5,926 nt of DNA from Thermococcus sp. (GCA_027023165.1 JALVWX010000248.1:1-5926); one strand, 5' to 3'; positions 1 to 5,836 are shown, counted from the first letter of the stretch. A program made the numbers and translations. The notes: a model not told the origin generated them from the letters alone.

Positions 1-636
1 AACGTTTCGCTGACGCCGAGGTTTTTCCCGCAGGTTATCCCCTTCATCAAGCGCGGTGGAACCTTTGCGATGGCCAACCTGCGCGGTGGCAGTGAGTACG
101 GCGAGGAGTGGCACCGCGCGGGAATGAGGGAGAACAAGCAAAACGTCTTCGACGACTTCATAGCGGTGCTTGAAAAACTGAAGGGTGAGGGCTACAGGGT
201 GGCCGCGTGGGGAAGGAGCAACGGCGGACTTCTCGTTTCGGCGACGCTCACGCAGAGGCCGGACGTCATGGATTCGGCTTTAATTGGCTATCCGGTTATA
301 GACATGCTCCGCTTCCACAAGCTCTACATTGGGAGCGTCTGGATTCCGGAATACGGTAACCCCGACGACCCGAAGGAGGGGGAGTTCCTGCTGAGGTACT
401 CACCATACCACAACGTCAGGCCCGCCAGATATCCGCCGACGCTCATCTACACCGGTTTACACGACGACAGGGTTCACCCAGCCCACGCGCTGAAGTTCTT
501 CATGAAGCTGAAGGAACTCGGGGCGCCGGTTTATCTCCGCGTTGAGACCAAGAGCGGTCACATGGGTGCATCTCCAGAGACGAGGGCGAAAGAGCTGACG
601 GACCTTCTCGCATTTGTGATGAAAACTCTCTCATGA
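1..636 (+). CDS. Prolyl endopeptidase (prolyl oligopeptidase, S9A), C-terminal part; 5' end outside the window
   Basis: The reading frame is open from base 1 and ends at TGA 634-636, giving the last 211 residues of a protein that in Pyrococcus is about 616 aa. It is the alpha/beta-hydrolase catalytic domain of a cytoplasmic serine peptidase that cuts short peptides after proline; the beta-propeller part must lie to the left. The triad is visible: the nucleophile serine in GRSNGG (AGC codon 217-219), the acid in HDDRVHP (first Asp, 463-465, two residues before the substrate-binding Arg as in porcine enzyme D641/R643) and the histidine in SGHMGAS (559-561). The LRGGSEYGEEWH and YSPYHNV blocks are also typical of the family. 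An internal ATG at 70 is not a start, because family-like sequence continues upstream of it. The gene appears intact at its 3' end and is followed by a terminator, so it is not cotranscribed with purA by design. Confidence 0.93.
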   Translation, partial: NVSLTPRFFPQVIPFIKRGGTFAMANLRGGSEYGEEWHRAGMRENKQNVFDDFIAVLEKLKGEGYRVAAWGRSNGGLLVSATLTQRPDVMDSALIGYPVIDMLRFHKLYIGSVWIPEYGNPDDPKEGEFLLRYSPYHNVRPARYPPTLIYTGLHDDRVHPAHALKFFMKLKELGAPVYLRVETKSGHMGASPETRAKELTDLLAFVMKTLS

Positions 637-637
637 G

Positions 638-650
638 TTTCTCTTTTTTA
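638..650 (+). terminator. T-rich transcription terminator after the prolyl endopeptidase gene
   Basis: Directly after the stop codon the plus strand reads TTTCTCTTTTTTA, with six T in a row at 644-649 and no clear hairpin before it. Oligo-T runs on the non-template strand are the usual intrinsic termination signal in Thermococcus. Its position between a stop codon and the next gene's TATA box supports the call. Confidence 0.6.
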
Positions 651-669
651 ACATTTCCATGTCAAGCCA

Positions 670-683
670 AAACTGTTATAAAC
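670..683 (+). promoter_or_regulatory. purA promoter: TATA box
   Basis: TTATAAA at 676-682 is preceded by an A-rich stretch (AAAA near 669-672) that could be the TFB-recognition element. About 25 bases downstream falls near 702-705, which would give a very short leader of roughly 10-13 nt before the ATG at 715. The distance to the gene fits an archaeal promoter well. The transcription start is inferred from spacing only. Confidence 0.65.
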
Positions 684-706
684 ACCAACTTAACTTAAAC
701 ATGGGT

Positions 707-712
707 AAGGAG
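707..712 (+). promoter_or_regulatory. purA ribosome binding site, unusually close to the start
   Basis: AAGGAG lies only two bases before ATG 715. It matches the 5' half of the archaeal SD sequence AGGAGGTGAT. The spacing is tight, but the start is fixed by the family: the protein must begin just before the [12 protein letters not shown] block. The upstream ATG at 701 is in another frame. Confidence 0.5.
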
Positions 713-714
713 CC

Positions 715-1734
715 ATGCCGGGCTACATCGTTGTTGGCGGTCAATGGGGAGACGAGGGCAAGGGTGCAATCATAGCCTACCTCGCCCTGAAAGATGGACC
801 TGAGGTAATAGCGCGCGGCGGTGTTGGAACGAACGCCGGGCACAGCGTTTTTATCAACGGAAAGAGATACGCGGTCAGACAGCTTCCGACGGGTTTTATT
901 CAAACCAAGGCGAGGCTCCTCGTCGGCGCCGGCGTTCTCGTTGATCCGGAGGTTTTCTTCCACGAGCTTGAGCATCTGATGGACTTCAACGTCGCTCAAA
1001 GAGTTGGTATCGACTACCGCTGTGCGATAATCGAGGAGAAACACAAACAGCTGGACAGCACCAATGGCCACCTCCACGGGAAGATAGGCACCACCGGAAG
1101 CGGCTGCGGACCGGCCAACGCCGACAGAGTCATGCGGAGGGCAAAGCTTGCAAGGGACGTCAAGGAGCTGGAACCCTACCTGACGGACGTTGCCGCCGAA
1201 GTCAACGACGCCTTGGATGAGGGCAAGCTCGTCCTCGTTGAAGGGACGCAGGGCTTTGGGCTGAGCCTCTACTACGGAACCTATCCCTACGTAACTTCCA
1301 AGGACACCACCGCATCGGCGATAGCGAGCGACGTTGGGATAGGGCCGACGAGGGTGGATGACGTCATCGTTGTCTTTAAGAGCTTTCCAACGCGCGTTGG
1401 AGCTGGGCCGTTCCCGACCGAGATGAGTGAGGAGGAGGCCGAAAAGCTCGGCCTCGTTGAGTACGGAACCGTCACGGGGAGAAGGCGTCGCGTCGGCTGG
1501 TTTGACTTCGACTTTGCGCGCTACTCCGCGAGGCTCAACGGGGCGACAGTGCTTGCTTTGACCATGCTCGACAAGTACGACAAAGGGGCTTTTGGAATTA
1601 CAGAGTACGATAAGCTCCCGCAGATGGCGAAGGAGTTCGTGGAGGAAATCGAGGAGCGCATCGGCGTTCCAGTGGGTCTCATAAAGACCGGGCCGGAGCT
1701 GGAGCACATCATCGACAGGCGGGACCTCATTTGA
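715..1734 (+). CDS. purA: Adenylosuccinate synthetase (EC 6.3.4.4), short archaeal form
   Basis: The enzyme joins IMP and aspartate using GTP to make adenylosuccinate, the first committed step from IMP to AMP, in the cytoplasm. The 339-aa protein carries the GTP-binding [10 protein letters not shown] loop (residues 8-17) with the catalytic aspartate D13, the NAGHS motif with catalytic H43, [11 protein letters not shown] (about 125-135) for IMP binding, the EGTQG...GTYPYVTS block (about 176-195), and [11 protein letters not shown] (about 255-265), followed by a C-terminal [14 protein letters not shown] segment. Bacterial enzymes are about 430 aa; 339 aa is the normal size in Thermococcales, so this is not a truncation. 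It has its own TATA promoter and close SD. No other purine gene is beside it here. Its stop overlaps the end of the convergent membrane-protein gene by 8 bp. Confidence 0.97.
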   Translation: MPGYIVVGGQWGDEGKGAIIAYLALKDGPEVIARGGVGTNAGHSVFINGKRYAVRQLPTGFIQTKARLLVGAGVLVDPEVFFHELEHLMDFNVAQRVGIDYRCAIIEEKHKQLDSTNGHLHGKIGTTGSGCGPANADRVMRRAKLARDVKELEPYLTDVAAEVNDALDEGKLVLVEGTQGFGLSLYYGTYPYVTSKDTTASAIASDVGIGPTRVDDVIVVFKSFPTRVGAGPFPTEMSEEEAEKLGLVEYGTVTGRRRRVGWFDFDFARYSARLNGATVLALTMLDKYDKGAFGITEYDKLPQMAKEFVEEIEERIGVPVGLIKTGPELEHIIDRRDLI

Positions 1735-2362
1735 TCCCAGCGGCCACTTTGAAGAGCCAGAGTAATGCTCCCGCCGAGATGAAGGCCGTTAATTCCACCA
1801 GAACCCCCAGAGCGAGCTTCTTCCATTTGTTCAGTTCTCTTCTTCTCTTTCCCCTCAAACAATCCTCCGCGAGGAGTACAGGGAGGGCCTTATAAGAGCC
1901 GTAGACCAGGAGGACGTAGAGCCACGCGAAGGGGTTCATCGAGAGGAAAATGGCTCCGCTCTGCTCCATCAGGATGCCAGCTGCCCCACCTATGAGAAAG
2001 ACATCCCTCCAGGAGTAGTCGTACCGCCTCACCGTCAGCCCCCAGTAGAGAATGAACGGGAAGTAGTAGGCGAGGGCCAGGTAGAGGTCTATCAGCGGAT
2101 CCGGATGGAAGAGTGCCCTCTCGGCGGGGGGCTTATCGAGGTTGTCTATTATCGCGAGAACCTCTGTGATGTAGGCGGAGGCCATTCCGACGGCGAGGTA
2201 TTTCGCCAGCCCTTCTCGGCCGTAGAGTCCCCATATTCTCCCCCGGAAGCGGTGGAGTACTGCTAGGGCCGTGTAGATGAGCCACGTCATCCCGAGCCAG
2301 GGGATCGTGATCAGTGGGAGTAGTCCGGAAAGGTGGAAGAGCCTCTCTCTGTTGGGCTTCAT
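1727..2362 (-). CDS. Six-helix integral membrane protein of unknown function
   Basis: I do not recognise a named family. The 211-aa protein has about six hydrophobic stretches, near residues 11-36, 52-72, 90-111, 120-142, 145-165 and 183-208, separated by basic loops ([27 protein letters not shown]). Acidic or polar residues sit inside helices (E67, E133 in [10 protein letters not shown]190), and the loop after helix 2 holds a [17 protein letters not shown] segment, so a transport or enzymatic role is possible but unproven. ATG at 2362 is chosen over an upstream in-frame start at 2440 because it follows the hydrolase stop by one base and has a strong GAGGAGGG (2368-2375) five bases upstream; the longer form would add 26 non-membrane residues overlapping the hydrolase. 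It is the last gene of the vapBC cluster and ends convergently with purA. No obvious terminator follows. Confidence 0.85.
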   Translation of the reverse strand: MKPNRERLFHLSGLLPLITIPWLGMTWLIYTALAVLHRFRGRIWGLYGREGLAKYLAVGMASAYITEVLAIIDNLDKPPAERALFHPDPLIDLYLALAYYFPFILYWGLTVRRYDYSWRDVFLIGGAAGILMEQSGAIFLSMNPFAWLYVLLVYGSYKALPVLLAEDCLRGKRRRELNKWKKLALGVLVELTAFISAGALLWLFKVAAGIK

Positions 2363-2363
2363 C

Positions 2364-3146
2364 TCAACCCTCCTCGGAATGCTGCAAAAGCCACTCCACG
2401 ATGGTTCTGTGGAAATCCTCACCCCATTCGGGGTCTTCAAAGATCTCGTGATAGGCCCCCTCGAACTCTCTCAGGGTTTTGTCCCCTACTTTAAGCTCCT
2501 CGAAGAGCCCCTTCGAGCCTTCTGGCGGGGTTATCACATCGCCCGTTCCGACCAGGAGGAGAACCGGAACTTTTATCCCCCCTGCTTCCTCGTGTGCCCG
2601 TTCCATGTTCTCGAAGATGCTCCTTCCCAGCCCTGCCGAAATCCTGTCATGGACGAGGGGATCCTCCACGTAGGCCTTGACTGCCTCGGGGTCTCTGGAG
2701 AGGAGTTCCGGATTTATGCCGTTGGAAAGGGTTAACCCCGGTGCGATCCTTCCGAGGAGCTTCGCGATGGCGACCATGAAACCGGGTGTTTCGGGGCTTT
2801 TCGCTAAAGCCGGTGAAGAAGCGATTACACCCCTAATCCGCTCCGGCCTTGACTCGGCGTACCTTATCACGGTTAGGCCGCCGAGGCTGTGGCCGAAGAG
2901 AAAGGGTTTTTCACCTAATTCATTAATTATTGAATCAATTATTTCCATAGCCTCTTCAACGCTGGTATGGCCCCTCTTGCCGGGACTTTTACCGTGGCCG
3001 GGCCAGTCGAAAGTATAGACTGCGAAGCCAGCTTCGTTAAGCAGCCCTATTAACTTCCCATACCTGCCGCTGTGCTCGCCGAGGCCATGCACCAAAACGA
3101 CCCAGCCGCGCTCGGGAGTTCCGAACTTAGCTTTGCAAATCTCCAC
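2364..3146 (-). CDS. Alpha/beta hydrolase of the monoacylglycerol lipase/lysophospholipase type (Hydrolase_4)
   Basis: A 260-aa cytoplasmic serine hydrolase without signal peptide. Numbering from GTG 3146: HGLGEHSGRY (20-29) is the oxyanion-hole motif typical of monoglyceride lipases and PldB-like lysophospholipases, FDWPGHGKSPG (46-56) is the conserved strand/turn after it, GHSLGG (85-90) holds nucleophile S87, GTGDVITP (200-207) holds D203 and AYHEIFEDPE (231-240) holds H233. A variable cap lies at about 115-170. The likely substrate is an ester of a lipid or small acyl compound; the exact one cannot be read from sequence. Two starts are possible: TTG 3152, overlapping the vapC stop, or GTG 3146. 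I prefer GTG because GGAGGG (3153-3158) is six bases before it but abuts the TTG. It sits two bases after vapC and one base before the membrane-protein gene, so it is probably cotranscribed with both. Confidence 0.92.
   Translation of the reverse strand: MEICKAKFGTPERGWVVLVHGLGEHSGRYGKLIGLLNEAGFAVYTFDWPGHGKSPGKRGHTSVEEAMEIIDSIINELGEKPFLFGHSLGGLTVIRYAESRPERIRGVIASSPALAKSPETPGFMVAIAKLLGRIAPGLTLSNGINPELLSRDPEAVKAYVEDPLVHDRISAGLGRSIFENMERAHEEAGGIKVPVLLLVGTGDVITPPEGSKGLFEELKVGDKTLREFEGAYHEIFEDPEWGEDFHRTIVEWLLQHSEEG
2368..2375 (-). promoter_or_regulatory. Ribosome binding site that fixes the membrane-protein start
   Basis: On the minus strand GAGGAGGG stands five bases before ATG 2362. It lies inside the last codons of the hydrolase gene, which points to translational coupling. 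Confidence 0.7.
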
Positions 3147-3148
3147 AA

Positions 3149-3556
3149 TCAACCCTCCAGCCAGAGCCTCTTGAGCGGAAGTCTGTCGAAGTCCTCATCC
3201 TCGCTCACTATCGCCTGAAGGCCGTTGTTCTGGATCGTGGCGATGTGGAGTGCATCCGAGGGCCTGAGATTGTAAGTGAGGATAATCTCTTTGGCAGTGA
3301 GGTAGTCGTTAAACGTGATTGAAAGGACTTTTACCGCGGGTAGAATAACATCCTCAATGAAGGATATTGTCTCAGGGTAGCTCACTCCATATTTCCTCCT
3401 GGAAACGTGAATAAGTTCGTCCAAAACGAGGACGTTCGTATAGACTTCGTTGTCTCTTATCAGATTCGTATAAAACGAATCAAGCCTCGTGGCCAGGTCG
3501 TCATCCACATTGCTGTTTAGATAAACAAAAAGGTTGGTGTCAATGAACAGCTTCAT
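3149..3556 (-). CDS. vapC: PIN-domain ribonuclease, VapC-type toxin
   Basis: A 135-aa single PIN domain, the usual size for VapC toxins, which are Mg-dependent RNases that cut tRNA or rRNA and are held inactive by VapB. Acidic active-site residues are all present: D6 in LFIDTN, E47 in LDELIH, D101 in RPSDALHIATI, and D120 in VSEDEDFD (with E121, D122 and D124 beside it). The toxin therefore looks catalytically competent. ATG 3556 is chosen because the PIN fold begins at once with MKLFIDTN; a TTG 12 codons upstream is in frame but would add non-family residues. The gene overlaps the end of vapB by 17 bases, with only a weak GAGG next to the start and a GGGGG run at 3564-3568, so translation probably depends on vapB being translated. 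The identity of the RNA target is unknown. Confidence 0.9.
   Translation of the reverse strand: MKLFIDTNLFVYLNSNVDDDLATRLDSFYTNLIRDNEVYTNVLVLDELIHVSRRKYGVSYPETISFIEDVILPAVKVLSITFNDYLTAKEIILTYNLRPSDALHIATIQNNGLQAIVSEDEDFDRLPLKRLWLEG
3153..3158 (-). promoter_or_regulatory. Ribosome binding site that selects the GTG start of the hydrolase
   Basis: GGAGGG on the minus strand is six bases before GTG 3146 and zero bases before the competing TTG 3152. It lies in the last codons of vapC. Confidence 0.65.
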
Positions 3557-3827
3557 CCTCAAGCCCCCAGACTTCGTCGAACTCGTCTTCAAGGCTTACT
3601 CCCTTGAGGTCTCCCAGTCTGGCCGGCTTCTTTCCCCGCCTCTTTTTGTGATACTCCCTGAGCTTTTTCAGGAGTTCCTCAGTGTCAGGTGCCCTCCTGA
3701 TAACCAGTTCGTTTTTCTGAGGTTCAACAATAACCTCCCCACCCTCCTTTATCCCGTAGGCCTCTCTGAAAACCTTGGGGATGACTATCTGGCCCTTCGG
3801 TCCAACCTTAAGGCGGATACTAACCAA
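3540..3827 (-). CDS. vapB: AbrB/MazE-fold antitoxin, VapB type
   Basis: A 95-aa protein with an N-terminal swapped-hairpin DNA-binding domain: RLKVGPKGQIVIPKVFREAYGI (about residues 5-26) is the classic SpoVT-AbrB signature, followed by GGEVIVEP and ELVIRRAP. The C-terminal half is very charged (KKLREYHKKRRGKK, then an acidic SLEDEFDEVWGLEDE tail), as expected for the disordered toxin-binding arm. It should neutralise the downstream VapC and repress its own promoter. The start is uncertain because the frame stays open far upstream. TTG 3827 is favoured: GGTGAT (3832-3837), part of the archaeal SD, is four bases before it, and the TATA at 3861-3867 would start RNA near 3839. GTG 3836 would give three more residues and an almost leaderless message. 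Longer versions are shadows of the neighbouring gene. Confidence 0.88.
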   Translation of the reverse strand: MVSIRLKVGPKGQIVIPKVFREAYGIKEGGEVIVEPQKNELVIRRAPDTEELLKKLREYHKKRRGKKPARLGDLKGVSLEDEFDEVWGLEDEAVH

Positions 3828-3854
3828 CGGTATCACCGAGTATAACTTAAGGTT
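3804..3854. repeat. Inverted repeat flanking the vapB start, candidate operator
   Basis: AACCTTAAG (3804-3812) and CTTAAGGTT (3846-3854) are perfect 9-base reverse complements separated by 33 bases. Each is part of a near-palindrome: CCTTAAGG at 3806-3813 and AACTTAAGGTT at 3844-3854. Two smaller palindromes lie in the same region, CGGT-ATC-ACCG (3828-3838) and GGTT-C-AACC (3851-3859). AbrB-type antitoxins commonly repress by binding palindromes at their own promoter, so these are candidate sites. Nothing shows binding directly. Confidence 0.4.
3832..3837 (-). promoter_or_regulatory. Probable vapB ribosome binding site (GGTGAT)
   Basis: GGTGAT on the minus strand matches the 3' part of the archaeal SD AGGAGGTGAT and is four bases before TTG 3827. 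It overlaps the competing GTG start at 3836. It also sits inside a small inverted repeat, CGGT-GAT-ACCG (3828-3838), so repressor binding or RNA folding could hide it. Confidence 0.45.
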
Positions 3855-3860
3855 CAACCG

Positions 3861-3869
3861 ATAAAAAGG
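3861..3869 (-). promoter_or_regulatory. vapBC-operon promoter TATA box, which is also a T-tract after the upstream gene
   Basis: The minus strand reads CCTTTTTAT here. TTTTTAT (3861-3867) is a plausible archaeal TATA box; 25 bases downstream is about 3839, just before both candidate vapB starts. The same five-T run lies about 20 bases after the stop of the 220-aa gene and could end that transcript. Both roles are inferred from position and composition. Confidence 0.45.
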
Positions 3870-3886
3870 TTGCGAAGAATGGAGAA

Positions 3887-4549
3887 TCACGAGGAGAAGG
3901 GGTTCTCCTTTATCTCCCCGTTCACGAAGTCGACGAGCCTCTTCACGTCGTCGCTTATGGTTTCCGGCTCGGGCTTCATCTGGACGTAGAAAACGTTGGT
4001 CTTCGGGGTTAGGGCAACGTGCTTTATGTTTGCCGGCTTGGCCATGCTCTCGACGAGCGATTTGAGCTTTTCCACATCCCGCCTCTTCTCGAAGAGGGCC
4101 TCGTACTTCTTGCCCGCTATCTCTATCTCCTCCCTCTGGAGGAGGGGTTCGTTTTCTATGTCTGGCTTGAGCCGGTAGTAGCCCTTCTGGATGAGGTGGG
4201 CTTCGCGCGTTATCTGGGCGAATGGCTTGAAGACGAAGTAGAGCTTGTCGTGTCTGCTCGTCAGCAGGGCTATTGGGAAGTAGAGGAGGCTGTGCCTCGG
4301 GAGGAGCGTGAGGGTGTACTCGAGTTTCCTTACGTTGTCGCGGTTGACCTTGTACTTGGCGCGGAAGCCGATGTAGCCGCCGAGCCAGACGTAGTCCTTG
4401 TCCTCGGGCTTTACAACGTCCTCTATCGAGCGGAGGTAGTGCTGCATCAGCTTGAGGTTCCACTGGCGGCCTTTGTAGAACTGTATCGATGTAACGGCGG
4501 CGAGTATCATTATCGCCCACAAAATCGTCGACGTCAGCTCCAATTTCAT
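3887..4549 (-). CDS. Single-pass membrane-anchored protein of unknown function
   Basis: I do not recognise this 220-aa protein beyond a general resemblance to conserved Thermococcales hypotheticals. An N-terminal hydrophobic helix (about residues 5-22, LTSTILWAIMILAAV...) has no cleavage-site-like end and should act as a membrane anchor. The remainder is soluble and mixed alpha/beta, with a hydrophobic patch at about 80-97 (TLLPRHSLLYFPIALLTS) that could touch the membrane, a KLYFVFKPFAQ strand, a charged helical part at about 135-170 and a C-terminal region ending GEIKENPFSS. There is no cysteine or obvious catalytic motif. Two adjacent ATGs exist, 4552 and 4549; GGAGGT (4553-4558) abuts the first and is three bases from the second, so 4549 is preferred. 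Its start overlaps the stop of the DUF59-like gene, which ties it to the ArsA-like cluster. Which side of the membrane the soluble part faces is unclear. Confidence 0.83.
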   Translation of the reverse strand: MKLELTSTILWAIMILAAVTSIQFYKGRQWNLKLMQHYLRSIEDVVKPEDKDYVWLGGYIGFRAKYKVNRDNVRKLEYTLTLLPRHSLLYFPIALLTSRHDKLYFVFKPFAQITREAHLIQKGYYRLKPDIENEPLLQREEIEIAGKKYEALFEKRRDVEKLKSLVESMAKPANIKHVALTPKTNVFYVQMKPEPETISDDVKRLVDFVNGEIKENPFSS

Positions 4550-4854
4550 CATACCTCCGTTTCACCGATGGGATAATACCTCTGAAGGGTGGTGTCATCG
4601 ACTATTTCAAAGTATCCCAGCCTGTCCTCTAAAACGTTTACCATGTCCTCCACAATCCTGGCCTGGAGGGGCCAGTTGACGGCCATCGCAAAGGGATGTA
4701 AGGGGGTAAAACGGGTGAAGGCGACGTAGATGGTGACCTTGTTCTCATCCTCATCTATCTCCACCTTGCTGACGAGGCCCTCGCTGACTATATCCATGTT
4801 CGTGAAGGGATTTTTCACCTTTCTTAGCAGATTCAGAACCTCCTCAGTCCTCAA
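4549..4854 (-). CDS. Small DUF59/MIP18-like protein without cysteine
   Basis: The 101-aa protein follows the DUF59 pattern: an N-terminal helix (EEVLNLLRKVKNP, 4-16), the MDIVSEGLVSKVEID segment (20-34), a beta strand (KVTIYVAFT, 39-47), a TPLHP turn (50-54), a long helix (about 57-78) and a final strand (YFEIVDD). DUF59 proteins such as MIP18, SufT and PaaD act in delivery of iron-sulfur clusters and usually keep a cysteine in the turn, as in TPGCP; here that place is TPLHP and the whole protein has no cysteine. The assignment is therefore to a divergent member. The start is TTG 4854, supported by GGAGGA seven bases upstream; the next ATG (codon 20) would destroy the fold. It overlaps the ATPase gene by 11 bases and the next gene by 1-4, so it is probably translated in step with both. 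Confidence 0.78.
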   Translation of the reverse strand: MRTEEVLNLLRKVKNPFTNMDIVSEGLVSKVEIDEDENKVTIYVAFTRFTPLHPFAMAVNWPLQARIVEDMVNVLEDRLGYFEIVDDTTLQRYYPIGETEV

Positions 4855-5836
4855 GGATCATTCCTCCGAGCTTTCCAAGCCACTCTAACCCGCGGGGTTC
4901 CTCCGGGAACATCGGAACCTTAACCACTTCTACCCCTTTGAACTGTCGCTCAACTTCCCCTAAAACTCTCGCCTGAGCCTCGAGCTTGACCTTTATCTCG
5001 GGTATCTCCCTGCTGACCTCTATCACCTTGTTCACCACTATCATGTTGAAGGGCACCCTGAACTTCTTCAGGCTCTCGTAGGCCCTCTGCGTCTCATACA
5101 GTGGAAGCATCTCCGGGTTCATAACCGCTATGACACTCGTCTTCTCGGGGTCCGTTATGACGTCCTCGACGAACTTAACCTCCTCCCGGTACTTCCTCAG
5201 CTCCTTCATAACCGGGTCCTCTTCCTCGTCCTTCGGCAGGGTGAACTCCTGGCCCTCGAGCACGAACTTCTGGTCTCCCTGAATCTTCGCCACCATCCTG
5301 CGCCTCTCGAGTATCTTCTTCCGTATCTCGATGAGTTTGTCGGCCCAGATGAGGGAAATCCTCGGAAGGGCTAGGACGCGCAGTGTTAGGCCCGTTGGCG
5401 GTGTGTCAAAGACTATGACGTCCCACCTCTCGCCTTCGAGGAGGATGTTCCTTATCGCCTCCAGCGTTGCGTACTCCTCTATTCCAGGCGAGTAGCTGAG
5501 GACTTCGAAGTACTTCTCTAAGTTGATGACTGTCAGGTAGCGGTACATGTTCCTGAGGTTGTTCTCGAGGTGCTTCAGATAGTCCTTTATGAGCTTCTCC
5601 ATGTCAAGCTCGCTCGCGTGGAGGTTCTCCATCAGCTTCTTCGGCTTGTCGCTCAGCTTCTCCATGAACACATCTCCGAGGTTATGAGCGGGGTCGAGAG
5701 AGACTATCAGCGTTTTGTAGCCCCTCCTAGCGAGGGCAACCGAGAGGGCGGCACTCGTGGTGGTTTTTCCAACGCCGCCTTTACCTATCACGAAAACCGT
5801 TCTGAAGCCTCCCTTTGGGAGCAGGAACTCCTTCAT
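4844..5836 (-). CDS. ArsA/Get3-family P-loop ATPase without the CxxC motif
   Basis: A 330-aa SIMIBI-class ATPase. Numbering from ATG 5836: the deviant Walker A GKGGVGKTT (18-26) with signature lysine K19, switch I DPAHNLGDVF (48-57), switch II DTPPTGLTLR (144-153), SPGIEEYATL (116-125) matching the Get3 PGIDE region, a charged helical insert at about 165-225, VMNPEMLPLYETQR (238-251) and the purine-binding-type VVNKV (267-271). Get3 uses a CxxC zinc pair after that motif to dimerise and ArsA uses cysteines to bind arsenite; this protein has no cysteine at all. It is thus unlikely to be an arsenite pump ATPase, and tail-anchored protein insertion is only a possibility. ATG 5836 is chosen over GTG 5845 and 5842 because GAGGTG (5843-5848) is six bases before it. 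It lies ten bases after an upstream gene and overlaps the DUF59-like gene. Confidence 0.92.
   Translation of the reverse strand: MKEFLLPKGGFRTVFVIGKGGVGKTTTSAALSVALARRGYKTLIVSLDPAHNLGDVFMEKLSDKPKKLMENLHASELDMEKLIKDYLKHLENNLRNMYRYLTVINLEKYFEVLSYSPGIEEYATLEAIRNILLEGERWDVIVFDTPPTGLTLRVLALPRISLIWADKLIEIRKKILERRRMVAKIQGDQKFVLEGQEFTLPKDEEEDPVMKELRKYREEVKFVEDVITDPEKTSVIAVMNPEMLPLYETQRAYESLKKFRVPFNMIVVNKVIEVSREIPEIKVKLEAQARVLGEVERQFKGVEVVKVPMFPEEPRGLEWLGKLGGMILED
4862..4867 (-). promoter_or_regulatory. Ribosome binding site that fixes the TTG start of the DUF59-like gene
   Basis: GGAGGA on the minus strand is seven bases before TTG 4854, inside the last codons of the ATPase gene. This good spacing is the main reason for accepting a TTG start with an 11-base overlap. 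Confidence 0.7.

Noticed and set aside
676..1707. Long open frame (343 codons) on the minus strand opposite purA
   Set aside because: It mirrors purA almost exactly, has no recognisable motif, would start within purA without a usable SD, and its open state follows from the strong codon bias of purA.
2363..2440. Longer start for the six-helix protein
   Set aside because: It would add 26 residues overlapping the hydrolase 3' end, while ATG 2362 has a strong SD five bases upstream and follows the hydrolase stop directly.
2277..2735. 152-codon plus-strand frame over the hydrolase and membrane-protein junction
   Set aside because: It lies opposite two well-supported genes, has no family motif and no promoter or SD.
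4019..4576. 185-codon plus-strand frame opposite the membrane-anchored protein
   Set aside because: It is antisense to a gene with operon context and good SD, and its Val/Leu/Glu-rich repeats are typical of a reversed coding strand.
3840..4598. N-terminal extension of the vapB frame running back over the 220-aa gene
   Set aside because: The frame is open but the translation is low-complexity Arg/Pro/Gln-rich shadow sequence of the overlapping real gene; only the last 95 codons match the AbrB fold, and a TATA box lies just before them.
4844..5836. Arsenic-resistance locus (arsA of an ArsAB pump)
   Set aside because: The ATPase has no cysteine for arsenite binding, is a single domain, and no arsB, arsD or arsR is visible beside it.
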